64,000 nucleotides of DNA from an uncultured Flavobacteriaceae bacterium. GTDB taxonomy: Bacteria; Bacteroidota; Bacteroidia; Flavobacteriales; Flavobacteriaceae. Made by a program: the position numbers and the translations under genes. The notes under the pieces were generated by a model, which saw nothing but the letters and a program-made list of their open reading frames with translations, was not told the origin of the DNA and did no database searches. The stretch spans positions 682,001 to 746,000 of the forward strand of contig CANLQD010000001.1 of assembly GCA_947493175.1 (NCBI GenBank), written 5' to 3'. Positions 8,173-16,276 of the stretch are shown here, in pieces (position 1 is the first letter of the stretch; every line of letters begins with the position of its first letter).

Positions 8173-9273
8173 ATGAACAACGAATTGCCGTTACGAAAGA
8201 TCATTCATGTAGATATGGATGCCTTCTACGCATCGGTAGAAGAACTGGATTATCCTGAACTAAAAGGGAAACCTGTTGCAGTAGGTGGAAGCGAAAAAAG
8301 AGGTGTTGTATCGGCCGCCAACTATGAAGCCAGAAAATTCGGGGTGCGCAGTGCCATGAGCGGATATTTGGCAAAAAAGAACTGTCCACAAATTATTTTC
8401 GTAAAACCAAGATATACTCGGTACAAGGAAATCTCCAAAAGGGTCAAAGACATCTTTTTCGATTATACCGATTTGGTAGAGCCACTATCGTTAGATGAGG
8501 CATACCTCGATGTTACCATCAACAAAAAAGGGAATCCGTCGGCAACCTTGATCGCTCAGGAAATACGCCAGCGCATTTTGAACGAAATAGGGCTAACCGC
8601 TTCGGCGGGTATTTCGATCAATAAGTTCATTGCGAAGGTCGCTAGTGATTACAACAAACCAAACGGGCAAAAAACGGTAAATCCCGAAGAGGTAGTTCCT
8701 TTTTTGGAAGCCTTGGAGATTCGAAAATTTTACGGGGTCGGCAAGGTAACTGCAAAGAAGATGTACGGGTTGGGAATTTTTACCGGTAAAGATCTCAAAG
8801 AAAAGTCGCTGGAATTCCTAGAAGAAAAATTCGGGAAAAGTGGTAGTTACTATTTTCACGTAGTACGCGGCATTCATACTAGCGAGGTAAAACCACACCG
8901 TATTCCAAAATCGGTCGGTGCCGAGCGTACATTCAGTGAAAACCTCAGCAGTGAGATATTCATGTTAGAGCGTTTGGAACATATTGCAGAGGAGCTTGAA
9001 CGCCGTCTTAAAAAGTCGAACATCGCAGGGAAAACGATTACCTTAAAAATCAAATACAGCGATTTTACCCTGCAAACACGCAGTAAGACACTACCCTATT
9101 TTATCGCGGACAAAGGGCTGATTCTAGAAACGGCCAAAGAATTGTTGTATCAAGAAAAAATGGAAAACTCCGTTCGGCTATTAGGAATTTCATTGGCCAA
9201 TCTCAACACTGAAAAGCAAAAGACAGAAACGGAAGAAGATTCGGTCTCGGTGCAATTGAGGTTTGATTTTTAA
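8173..9273 (+). CDS. dinB: DNA polymerase IV (Y-family translesion polymerase)
   Basis: This 366-residue Y-family polymerase carries out error-prone bypass of DNA lesions. The palm motif HVDMDAFYASVE (residues 12-23) supplies the first catalytic aspartate. SLDEAYLD near residue 106 supplies the second acidic pair. SAGISINKFIAKVASD and the little-finger region follow in normal order. The C terminus ends in VSVQLRFDF, a good match to a sliding-clamp (DnaN) binding peptide of the QLxLF type. The ATG at 8173 is fixed by the need to include the HVDMDAF motif just downstream. I see no SOS box that I can name. Confidence 0.96.
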   Translation: MNNELPLRKIIHVDMDAFYASVEELDYPELKGKPVAVGGSEKRGVVSAANYEARKFGVRSAMSGYLAKKNCPQIIFVKPRYTRYKEISKRVKDIFFDYTDLVEPLSLDEAYLDVTINKKGNPSATLIAQEIRQRILNEIGLTASAGISINKFIAKVASDYNKPNGQKTVNPEEVVPFLEALEIRKFYGVGKVTAKKMYGLGIFTGKDLKEKSLEFLEEKFGKSGSYYFHVVRGIHTSEVKPHRIPKSVGAERTFSENLSSEIFMLERLEHIAEELERRLKKSNIAGKTITLKIKYSDFTLQTRSKTLPYFIADKGLILETAKELLYQEKMENSVRLLGISLANLNTEKQKTETEEDSVSVQLRFDF

Positions 9274-9375
9274 TAAAAAACCTGATATCGACCATCCTTA
9301 AGGTAGAGCCATCGAGGAACTATCCGATTAAAAAATAATGTGTAGCTATTCTTAGATGATCAAACAAGATGGTCA

Positions 9376-10278
9376 TTATTTTGAGATAGTTCTAAATTCA
9401 CTGGGCGTAACTCCTGTTTTTTTCTTGAAAAGCCTACTGAAATAATGTGGATACTCAAAACCTAGTTCAAAGGCGATTTCCGAGATAGTCTTGTCAGTGA
9501 CCAAAAGATCGTTCTTAGCCTTATCGATCAAACAGGAGTGAATATGTTCCAATGCCGATTTGCCAGTGGTAGCCTTAAGGGAATCGCTTAAATAGTTCGC
9601 CGAAAGGTTGAGTCGGCTCGCCAACGATTCCACCGTAGGCAGGTTAGTAATGTTGCCTTTCCGAAAAAGGGAACGTAGTTCTTTTTTAAAGTTTGAGGAG
9701 ATAGTCGCATCTACTTCGTTCCTGACCACAAATTGCCTGGCGTAATACCGATGTGCATAGGTGAGCAGCAATTCCAAATTAGACAATACAACTTGTTTGC
9801 TAAAGGTATCTATCGCCCGCTTATACTCTTTTTCAATATTTACGAAAATCACTTCTAGGGAATCTTCCTCATTCTTGGATAAATGCAACCCTTCATTGGT
9901 ATCATATCCGAAAAAGCCATAATCTTCTAACCTGTCTTGGAGCATGGAGGCGTTACATAGGTCTTTGTGAAAAAACAGCAACCATCCCGTAGCTCCTTTT
10001 AGAACATCTTTTTTAAACTCCATTAACTGATCTGGCGCGGCAAAACCCAATGCACCTTCCTGAAAATCATAGTTGGTTCTTCCATAAGTGATATATCCTG
10101 TCAAATTCTTTTTGAGCCCAATGGTATAAAAATCATAGGTCATTCTTTCTGGGAACGCCGCATGTCCTAATCTTAAATTCTCAATTCTTTGAATCGTAAA
10201 GAGCGGGTGTTCCGGTGGCCGTAGGCCCGCCATTCGGTGTAGCTCGCTGATTGTCTTTATGTGAATAACCGTATCCAA
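9376..10278 (-). CDS. AraC family transcriptional regulator
   Basis: This 300-residue protein has an N-terminal cupin-like sensor part (about residues 20-180) and a C-terminal double helix-turn-helix of AraC/XylS type. The final ISEIAFELGFEYPHYFSRLF KKKTGVTPSEFR is the classical second HTH signature. It is the last gene of a minus-strand series (reductase, DoxX, outer membrane protein, regulator), starting 16 nt after the OMP stop, so it may autoregulate that operon. Ligand unknown. It is convergent with dinB. Confidence 0.9.
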   Translation of the reverse strand: MDTVIHIKTISELHRMAGLRPPEHPLFTIQRIENLRLGHAAFPERMTYDFYTIGLKKNLTGYITYGRTNYDFQEGALGFAAPDQLMEFKKDVLKGATGWLLFFHKDLCNASMLQDRLEDYGFFGYDTNEGLHLSKNEEDSLEVIFVNIEKEYKRAIDTFSKQVVLSNLELLLTYAHRYYARQFVVRNEVDATISSNFKKELRSLFRKGNITNLPTVESLASRLNLSANYLSDSLKATTGKSALEHIHSCLIDKAKNDLLVTDKTISEIAFELGFEYPHYFSRLFKKKTGVTPSEFRTISK

Positions 10279-10294
10279 GTTTTGTATAATTGGT

Positions 10295-10894
10295 TCAAAA
10301 TCGATAGCCGATCCCGATTAAAGGAGATGGTAGAATATTTCCTATCTCGGCAGTTCCCCCGCTTTCGAAAGTAGCTTCACCATCATCTATAAATGGGAAA
10401 ACGACCACGGCCTCTGCAGCTATATAGAAATTTGGTAGTTTTAATTTTGCCGGATACCAAAGGTAGCCAATTCTGGGGGCGATGTAGTAAAAGGTATAGT
10501 CTAATTCCTGATTGTCGTCCTGGTTGGTCAAGGTATAGAACTCCGCACCGGCGGCCATTCCCAAGAACCAATTACTGTGCGGTCTTTCCTTGTTTAGAAA
10601 GTAACGAAAAGATAATCCGAAAACAATATCTTGCCTTGCCTCAAGGTCCAATGGTCCCGTGGTATCCCAAACGAAATCCGTAATATTATCCGAAAGTGTA
10701 GCAGCAAATACGCTTGCACCGATCTGCATTCGATCGGTCAAGGTGTAATGCCCGACCACGGAATAACCATTTAACACAAACTGTAATGGCCTTAGCTCTA
10801 TATAAAATTTGGATTTTGAGGTGTTTGTCTGGGCATGGATGTAGCCAATGGTAAGAATGGTAAGGACTAGAAGTGACTTTTTCTTTCTTGACAT
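10295..10894 (-). CDS. Outer-membrane beta-barrel-like protein
   Basis: This 199-residue protein has a Sec signal (KKSLLVLTILTIGYIHAQ). The mature part is made of alternating amphipathic strands (RMQIGASVFAATLSDNI, FGLSFRYFLNKERP, YIAPRIGYLWYPAKL) and ends with an aromatic residue (GIGYRF), as expected of a small outer-membrane barrel. No specific family is recognised. It sits between the DoxX gene (10 nt upstream) and the AraC gene (16 nt downstream) in one operon. Confidence 0.75.
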   Translation of the reverse strand: MSRKKKSLLVLTILTIGYIHAQTNTSKSKFYIELRPLQFVLNGYSVVGHYTLTDRMQIGASVFAATLSDNITDFVWDTTGPLDLEARQDIVFGLSFRYFLNKERPHSNWFLGMAAGAEFYTLTNQDDNQELDYTFYYIAPRIGYLWYPAKLKLPNFYIAAEAVVVFPFIDDGEATFESGGTAEIGNILPSPLIGIGYRF

Positions 10895-10904
10895 ACTATT
10901 TGTT

Positions 10905-11306
10905 TTAGTAATTGGTCATTCCATATTTACCTGTCCCCAACAAAAAAATGGAGACAAGGCTTACAATAATTAATTTAGGATATTCCCATCCCCCTCCCGG
11001 ATTGTGAAAAACCCAACCATTTGGAACGTGATAGATTAAGACCCCTATAGCAACAGGCATTAGTAGTAACACAGCTACCCTTGAATACAATCCGATTATT
11101 AAAAGTAGTCCTGCGATCAACTCAACTATGCTCGAAACATAGGCAGCCCATTCGGGAAACCCTTGCTGTACAAATCCGGGCAGTACTTTCTCTATTCCTA
11201 TGAAAAAAAGCTTGCCGATACCATGTAGCAAAAACATGCTGCCTACAGAAATTCTTAAGAAAAGGCTAGCCAAATGGGCGTCGGCAGAAAATCGAATCAA
11301 TTTCAT
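10905..11306 (-). CDS. DoxX family membrane protein
   Basis: This 133-residue inner-membrane protein has four hydrophobic segments and the DoxX-type opening LFLRISVGSMFLLHGIGKLF, followed by SSIVELIAGLLLIIGLYSR. I start it at the ATG at 11306, which overlaps the upstream reductase stop as ATGA. A longer in-frame start at 11378 would run far into that gene and is unlikely. DoxX proteins are linked to redox stress or quinone metabolism, but the reaction is generally unknown. Position in the operon with a reductase and an AraC regulator fits such a role. Confidence 0.87.
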   Translation of the reverse strand: MKLIRFSADAHLASLFLRISVGSMFLLHGIGKLFFIGIEKVLPGFVQQGFPEWAAYVSSIVELIAGLLLIIGLYSRVAVLLLMPVAIGVLIYHVPNGWVFHNPGGGWEYPKLIIVSLVSIFLLGTGKYGMTNY

Positions 11307-12328
11307 TGAACAATTTTTAATTGAATTAGACTTTCTGCGGTATCGATTACCGAAGACGTTAATGATATAGGTTTCCAACCAAGTTCATTTCTAATCTTTG
11401 AGCTATCAATGAGACGTTTCGCGCCTAAATCATTTAGGATCGGTCGTGTTTCTTTATCCAACAAACTGAAAAGCCGAACTGCAAAGTCGGGTAATGTGCT
11501 TGACGGAATTTTATACTTTGGGAATTCTTTCCTCAATATCTTGGAAATATCTTTTAATTGTAGATACCCATTGGTACATAAATAACGATTCCCTTTTGCG
11601 CTCGGGTGCTCCAGCGCTTTTAGATGAGCGTCTGCTACGGATCTCACATCTACCATTTCAAAGCCAATTTTGGGTAATGCGGGCATACTTCCATCCATCA
11701 TTTTTTTTACAAGGTTCGCAGAAGTACCGTAATCGTTTTTATCAAGGACCGGCCCTAAGATGGCACCTGGGAGAATGGTAGCCAACTCTATGGTATTTTG
11801 CTCAGCATTGACATAATCCCACGCAGCCTGTTCTGCGATGGTCTTACTTCTAAAATAGGGGGTCGTGTCACTTTTGTTAGCTACATTGGTCCAACTTTTT
11901 TCAGAAAAAATCCCATTTTTTCTATCCCCATAGACTGCTGCCCCAGACGAGGATGTCATTACCACTCGCCTTACACCGGCATAACGTGCAGCTTTCAAAA
12001 TGTTTAGAGTCCCATTTTTGGCAGGAAGTATCAGTTCGTTCTCATCTTTTGGCAAGGTGGTAGGAAAAGGTGACGCAATATGAACTACAAAGTCCACCCC
12101 AACCATCGCTTCTTTCCATTTATCCAAAGAATCGGAAAGGTCGATTACTTCAAATGACAAGTTTTCTAATTTCGCGTTATGTTTTTTTATAATGTTTTCG
12201 ATACGCTCGCGTCTATTCAAATCACGTAAAGTCCCTTTTACGCTATACCCTTTTTTTAGCAACTGAATAGTAGTATGAGAACCCAAAAAACCGGTTACCC
12301 CGGTCAATAATACCTTTCTGTTTTGCAT
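11303..12328 (-). CDS. NAD(P)-dependent epimerase/dihydroflavonol-4-reductase-like protein
   Basis: This extended-SDR enzyme has about 341 residues counted from the ATG before QNRKVLLTG (12328). Starts at 12337 and 12397 exist but precede the fold. The nucleotide loop is TGVTGFLGSHTTIQLL, and the catalytic pair lies in TTPYFRSKTIAE (YxxxK). The sequence resembles DFR-type reductases that reduce small aldehydes or ketones with NADPH. It is the first gene of the operon with DoxX (4-nt overlap), the OMP and the AraC regulator. Physiological substrate unknown. Confidence 0.87.
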   Translation of the reverse strand: MQNRKVLLTGVTGFLGSHTTIQLLKKGYSVKGTLRDLNRRERIENIIKKHNAKLENLSFEVIDLSDSLDKWKEAMVGVDFVVHIASPFPTTLPKDENELILPAKNGTLNILKAARYAGVRRVVMTSSSGAAVYGDRKNGIFSEKSWTNVANKSDTTPYFRSKTIAEQAAWDYVNAEQNTIELATILPGAILGPVLDKNDYGTSANLVKKMMDGSMPALPKIGFEMVDVRSVADAHLKALEHPSAKGNRYLCTNGYLQLKDISKILRKEFPKYKIPSSTLPDFAVRLFSLLDKETRPILNDLGAKRLIDSSKIRNELGWKPISLTSSVIDTAESLIQLKIVQ

Positions 12329-12470
12329 AGTACCCATTTTGAAATAAGAAGTACCCAAAGTTCTGGTTCTTTCAGATAAAAATTTAATACAAACCACTGA
12401 AGATCAAACACAGATTACAGTTTTCCAATAAGTACTCCCTGATCCGATTATGGTTCATACCAGCTAACAA

Positions 12471-12500
12471 GAAAAACAAAAAGCCCGCATCCAAACAGGC
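12471..12500 (-). terminator. Orphan terminator-like hairpin
   Basis: On the minus strand GCCTG-(8 nt)-CGGGC is followed by TTTTTGTTTTTC. It lies more than 300 nt past the SDR terminator, with no intact gene between, so it either backs up the SDR terminator or ends the remains of a lost gene. Confidence 0.4.
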
Positions 12501-12822
12501 ATTCTGTTTTGGTTCAGTTAAAAATTGAGTTTTTGACTTCGCCTTAATTGATTTTTTTGAACTTTTATAACGTGGTTCCGGTAATCATTAAAAACACTTT
12601 TTCTTTGGCATGTGTTCGAGTACTTCTTCCACCATTTAAAAAGAGTCACAGGAAAGTGGAATCCCGAAAAATGCTATTGAGAGGTAGTGCCTGTACTACT
12701 TGATTTATTATTAAGAAGGCTCAAAAAAGTCGTAAGAACCCTTTTATTAGAAGAATGTATACGTTGAAAACTTAGACAGCGAAACCTTGTAAATTTTCAA
12801 TCGCCTTTAAGATATAAATGCC

Positions 12823-12853
12823 AAAAACCGGGTCAATAAAAGACCCGGTTTTT
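12823..12853 (-). terminator. Rho-independent terminator of the SDR gene
   Basis: AAAAACCGGGTC (12823-12834) pairs with GACCCGGTTTTT (12842-12853), giving a perfect 12-bp stem with flanking T runs on both strands. It starts 20 nt past the SDR stop. Confidence 0.85.
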
Positions 12854-12872
12854 AGGATAGCAGTAGGTTTTT

Positions 12873-13634
12873 TTAAAGAAACATCCCGCCAGAAGCTTCG
12901 ATACGTTGCCCATTGACCCATTTGGATGCATCGGAAGCTAAGAAAGTTACTACCCCGGCAATATCATCAGGTTTTCCTACCCGACCCAGTGCCGTTACCG
13001 AAGAGATGGTCTCCACAAATTTTGGATTCCGCATCGCATCCTTATTCATATCGGTATCAATGGCCCCTGGCGCCACCACGTTCGCCGTAATCTGCCGACC
13101 TCCCAATTCTTTGGCCAAGTATCTGGTGTAGGCCTCGATACCCGCTTTCATCGCAGCATAGGCACTGTAACCCGGAAGACTAAATCGGGTAAGACCCGTA
13201 GAAATATTGATGATGCGTCCACCATCATTTAGTATGGGCAGCGACTTTTGGGTCAGAAAATAAGGGCCTTTTAATTGTACCTCCTGTAAGGCGTCGAAGG
13301 TATCTTCTGTAGTTTCTGCAGCTAAACTGTGCGCAATAATTCCCGCATTATTGACCAAAATATCAAATGTAGCTACTCCCCAAAGTGCCTTCAAGGATTT
13401 CTGTAACGCCTCATAAAAGCCGTCAAAAGTAGCCGATCGGGATGTGTCGAGCGCCAATGCAAATCCGTCAGAACCCGCCTCCTTAATCTCGTTTACCGTT
13501 TCATCGGCCGCTTCTTTGTTCGATTTGTAGGTAACTACTACCTTAATTCCGGATTGCGCCAATTGCAATGCCATTTCCTTTCCAAGTCCCCGACTACCTC
13601 CGGTGACCAATGCGATTTTTGTATTCGTTTTCAT
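12873..13634 (-). CDS. SDR family NAD(P)-dependent oxidoreductase
   Basis: This classical short-chain dehydrogenase has 253 residues. It has the cofactor loop TGGSRGLGKEM near residue 11, the NNAGI strand near 93, the catalytic serine in INISTG and the YAAMK catalytic pair (YSAYAAMKAG), and ends with a short ASGGMFL tail. Length and motif spacing are normal for a FabG-like SDR. A strong terminator follows the stop, and a possible -7 box (CATCTTTG) precedes the start, so it is probably a single-gene transcript. The AraC gene next upstream on the same strand is a candidate regulator. Substrate unknown. Confidence 0.92.
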   Translation of the reverse strand: MKTNTKIALVTGGSRGLGKEMALQLAQSGIKVVVTYKSNKEAADETVNEIKEAGSDGFALALDTSRSATFDGFYEALQKSLKALWGVATFDILVNNAGIIAHSLAAETTEDTFDALQEVQLKGPYFLTQKSLPILNDGGRIINISTGLTRFSLPGYSAYAAMKAGIEAYTRYLAKELGGRQITANVVAPGAIDTDMNKDAMRNPKFVETISSVTALGRVGKPDDIAGVVTFLASDASKWVNGQRIEASGGMFL

Positions 13635-13663
13635 CTTTTGCTGTTTTAATTAATAATACAGGG

Positions 13664-13671
13664 CAAAGATG
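13664..13671 (-). promoter_or_regulatory. Possible -7 element of the SDR gene
   Basis: On the minus strand GCCATCTTTGCC gives CATCTTTG, one mismatch from TAnnTTTG, about 30 nt before the ATG. The same CATCTTTGCC string occurs upstream of the AhpD-like gene at 15850-15857. Confidence 0.35.
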
Positions 13672-13724
13672 GCATAGTGAACGTCGCACGTAAAGATAGG
13701 TTTCTAAGATAAAGAGGTGAATTT

Positions 13725-14639
13725 CTAAGATGGCCCCGTTTTTCGATACAAAGCCGGGCTCAAACTACGATGTTTTTTAAAGAATTTGGAAAAGTTGGTG
13801 GCATCATTGTAACCCAGTCGATAGGCAATTTGCTTTACCGACATGGAAGAACCTAACAGCAACGCTTCTGCCTCTGCCAACAGTTTCCGTTGTATCAGAC
13901 CGTGCGCGGTCATCGCTGTCTTGGAACTGATGACCGTGCTGAAATAGTTAGGGTGTAATTGCTGTTTTTCTGCAAATTCCTGCACTTGTAGCAAACGGGA
14001 AGCACTGCCAGCGGCCAAAGATCGAAAGTTTGCCTCCAAGTCTTTTTGAAATCGATTTACGATTTCGGACTCCCTGCTAAAAGCTGTTTTAAACTCATCA
14101 TCTAACAATAACAGGGTTTTCACTTTCAATAGGAATACCATAAAATAAGAGCTTAGGATTTTATCGGTAAGTGGCGAAGTCTTTTGATGTTCAGCTAATA
14201 ATTGTTCTGCGAGTGCAGCCAACTCATCAAATTGGGCAGTATCTAGAAAACAGGGCGGAACCGACTCTGTTAGCAAAAATGAAAACTCCTCAAAAATATC
14301 AGTATGAATATGCTTCTTTAAATAGGACTCGGTCACTGTAATCAAAAAACCTTTCGTCTTTTTCTTTAGTGAAAAGGACTTCAAATGACCTGGGTTTGTA
14401 AAGTATAAGGTTTTAGGCCGTGTTTTAAATTGAATCCCATCGATGGTATAGGAAGAATATCCTTCTGCAATCAAAACAAATGAATAATAATTAGCCCTGA
14501 AAATGGGTGAATCGACCGGTTCCGGGTGGGCTACTTCAAGTTTATGTACCGTGAAATTAGAGCGTTGTTCGAATTCGTTCCCAACACCCTCTGCTTTGTA
14601 CAAGTCAGACAGGCGATCGTATGCCGTTACCTTGTTCAT
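13725..14639 (-). CDS. AraC family transcriptional regulator
   Basis: This 304-residue regulator has an N-terminal cupin-like sensing domain (FTVHKLEVAHPEPVDSPIFR and the following strands). Its C-terminal double HTH has a second helix-turn-helix reading VKQIAYRLGYNDATNFSKFF followed by KKHRSLSPALYR. It lies just upstream of the SDR gene on the same strand, 90 nt away. AraC regulators next to an SDR are a common redox-response arrangement. No close sequence kinship to the AraC protein at 9376 is evident beyond the HTH. Confidence 0.9.
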   Translation of the reverse strand: MNKVTAYDRLSDLYKAEGVGNEFEQRSNFTVHKLEVAHPEPVDSPIFRANYYSFVLIAEGYSSYTIDGIQFKTRPKTLYFTNPGHLKSFSLKKKTKGFLITVTESYLKKHIHTDIFEEFSFLLTESVPPCFLDTAQFDELAALAEQLLAEHQKTSPLTDKILSSYFMVFLLKVKTLLLLDDEFKTAFSRESEIVNRFQKDLEANFRSLAAGSASRLLQVQEFAEKQQLHPNYFSTVISSKTAMTAHGLIQRKLLAEAEALLLGSSMSVKQIAYRLGYNDATNFSKFFKKHRSLSPALYRKTGPS

Positions 14640-14714
14640 ATCCTAAAGGTACGATACACGTTGGTAAGTACGATAATATAAGAGTCTTTTAAGCCTTCTC
14701 CTAATTCACAAAAA

Positions 14715-14746
14715 GCAAAAGCCCTATGAGAAAGTTCATAGGGCCA
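14715..14746 (-). terminator. Terminator of the cupredoxin-like gene
   Basis: GCCCTATGA (14721-14729) pairs with TCATAGGGC (14736-14744). On the minus strand it is followed by TTTTGCTTTTTG. It lies 23 nt past the stop at 14769. Confidence 0.75.
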
Positions 14747-14768
14747 TTGGTGTTGATGTATGTGTTTC

Positions 14769-15179
14769 TTATTCTACCGTTAAGGTATTATCGGTAGCTG
14801 TTGGATTCATGGGGCAAAAATAAACGTACTCTCCTTTTTCCAACACCGTTGGGTTCGAGGTTTGTGTGCCTCCTGTCTCGACCACTTTGGTCACATAAGC
14901 GGTCTTAATGTGGTTTTCCGCATTGTTGATGTCCTCTCCTTTTTTCACGAGTACAAAACCTACATCATGCCCAACATTTTTGTTGGCAATTTCAAAGATA
15001 TAAGTACCCGCAGGGACAGTGAGGCTTTTTTGGGTAAACTCTCCTGGGGTTTGCTCCAAGCTAATGGTCTTGGTGGCGTCTTTCATCATTTTGTCTTTTG
15101 CCATCATTTTATCTTGGGCATTGGCCGAAAATGTGGCTACAAAAAATACGGTTACTACTGCTGTGATTACTTTTCTCAT
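14769..15179 (-). CDS. Periplasmic cupredoxin-like protein
   Basis: This 136-residue protein has a clear Sec signal (RKVITAVVTVFFVATFSANAQ), then a methionine/lysine-rich spacer (DKMMAKDKMMKD) and a small beta-sandwich of cupredoxin type. The histidine of NVGHDVGF and the cysteine of EYVYFCPMNP sit where type-1 copper ligands are expected. The second histidine usually found just after the cysteine is absent (an asparagine follows CPM), so a normal blue-copper site is doubtful. The methionine-rich spacer could itself bind copper. It has its own terminator. Expression may be tied to the redox genes around it. Confidence 0.75.
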   Translation of the reverse strand: MRKVITAVVTVFFVATFSANAQDKMMAKDKMMKDATKTISLEQTPGEFTQKSLTVPAGTYIFEIANKNVGHDVGFVLVKKGEDINNAENHIKTAYVTKVVETGGTQTSNPTVLEKGEYVYFCPMNPTATDNTLTVE

Positions 15180-15276
15180 GATTTTTGTTTTTGCGTTCCT
15201 TTTATTGTGGGAACATTGCTATTAAATTAAGTTTAGATATTGACTTTAATAAACGGAAAGTCGCCGTTATAGGTTT

Positions 15277-15825
15277 TTAAGCTAGGACCGCTTCCAATGG
15301 TGCTGCAATTGGGAAATCGACCGGCACTTGTGTGGTTCGGTGCAAATAGTTAGAGATGGTCTTATCGCCTACCAGTACGATGGTATCGATCAGGTTTTCT
15401 TTTGTCCACCCCGCATCAAAAAACTTTTCAAGTACTACAGCATCGGTTTTGCCACGATTTTCGGTAATATTCTTCGCCAAACGTGCCAACGCATCTAACT
15501 TATGGTCAAAACTGGCAAAACCCGCTCGCAGCTCTAAAATCTGTTCATCGGTAAATGCGTTCATTTTTCCAATGGCGGTATGTGCCGACAAACAATAGAT
15601 ACAACCATTTACTTCGCTTACCGCCAAATTGACGACTTCTTTTTCCTTTGCTTTTAAGGAAGTCTTTGCGTTCTGCAGATTTAAGTAGTTGCCTAGGGCA
15701 TTTTCAGAATAGGCATAGGTAGCAAAAAGGTTGGGCACAAAACCGACCGCTTTTTCCAGACTATCGAAAACTGCTTGATTGTTACCGCTAACTTCTTCTC
15801 TTTGTGGTACTTCAAATGTGCTCAT
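15277..15825 (-). CDS. Carboxymuconolactone decarboxylase/AhpD-like peroxidase family protein
   Basis: This 182-residue all-alpha protein carries the AhpD-type redox motif GCIYCLSAHTAIGK near residue 75: CxxC plus the downstream histidine. A preceding EVNLAVSEV helix provides the usual acidic residue. AhpD-like members act as alkylhydroperoxidases or as thiol partners. The tail YLHRTTQVPVDFPIA is typical of the larger subgroup, sometimes called uncharacterised peroxidase-related. The gene lies alone; CATCTTTG at 15850-15857 is a possible -7 box. Confidence 0.88.
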   Translation of the reverse strand: MSTFEVPQREEVSGNNQAVFDSLEKAVGFVPNLFATYAYSENALGNYLNLQNAKTSLKAKEKEVVNLAVSEVNGCIYCLSAHTAIGKMNAFTDEQILELRAGFASFDHKLDALARLAKNITENRGKTDAVVLEKFFDAGWTKENLIDTIVLVGDKTISNYLHRTTQVPVDFPIAAPLEAVLA

Positions 15826-15849
15826 GATTATTACTTTTTAATTACATGG

Positions 15850-15857
15850 CAAAGATG
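15850..15857 (-). promoter_or_regulatory. Possible -7 element of the AhpD-like gene
   Basis: The minus strand reads CGCATCTTTGCCATG, giving CATCTTTG, one mismatch from TAnnTTTG, with the gene start about 25 nt downstream. Confidence 0.35.
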
Positions 15858-16146
15858 CGACGCATAAAAGGACGAGTATTCATATGTTTTTCCCGAGAAC
15901 TTGTACATAATTCCCTTTTGTGTAAAAAGCAGCTAGTTTTAAGGGTTTTTTGAAGTAAGATTATCTTTTTTTGATGCGAGGAATAGTGAGGCACAAGCAT
16001 TTTATTGTCATCATCATACTTTACATCGAAGGCTCAAACAAGCACATTTTGAGGTATTTATCACTAGTTTTTGTTCATTGTTCGTGGATCATACTTTTTC
16101 AATTAGTGTTAATTATTAAACAAAACTGTTAATCATTGCCATAAAT

Positions 16147-16177
16147 TTTAAGACCCTGTTTTCTTTTAGTAGTATTG
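16147..16177 (+). promoter_or_regulatory. Possible promoter of the PAS gene
   Basis: TTTA (16147-16150), a 19-nt spacer and TAGTATTG (16170-16177) resemble TTTG-N19-TAnnTTTG with one mismatch in each box. It would give a leader of about 90 nt that includes a 12-codon open frame at 16191-16229. Confidence 0.35.
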
Positions 16178-16276
16178 TTTAAAAATTGCTATGAAATTGA
16201 AAAAAGAATACCACCTTCAATCTTCATAGGACAAGCAAAACCAAGTATAGAAATCATCGGATTTTAAGCGTTTTTT

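Larger units (their letters stand above)
12329..12872. other. Intergenic region with an unexplained terminator
   Basis: This stretch of about 540 bp separates the reductase from the SDR gene. It holds the SDR terminator (12823-12853) and a second terminator-like hairpin at 12471-12500. Between them no full gene is visible. A minus-strand frame of about 45 codons without a start (about 12670-12530) could be debris of a lost gene, but I recognise nothing in it. Confidence 0.4.
15826..16276. other. Divergent intergenic region, 451 bp
   Basis: This region separates the AhpD-like gene (minus) from the PAS gene (plus). It holds promoter-like boxes for both sides and a 12-codon open frame (ATG at 16191, stop 16227-16229) between the predicted PAS promoter and the PAS start. 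That frame could be a leader peptide or chance. Nothing else is recognised. Confidence 0.45.
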
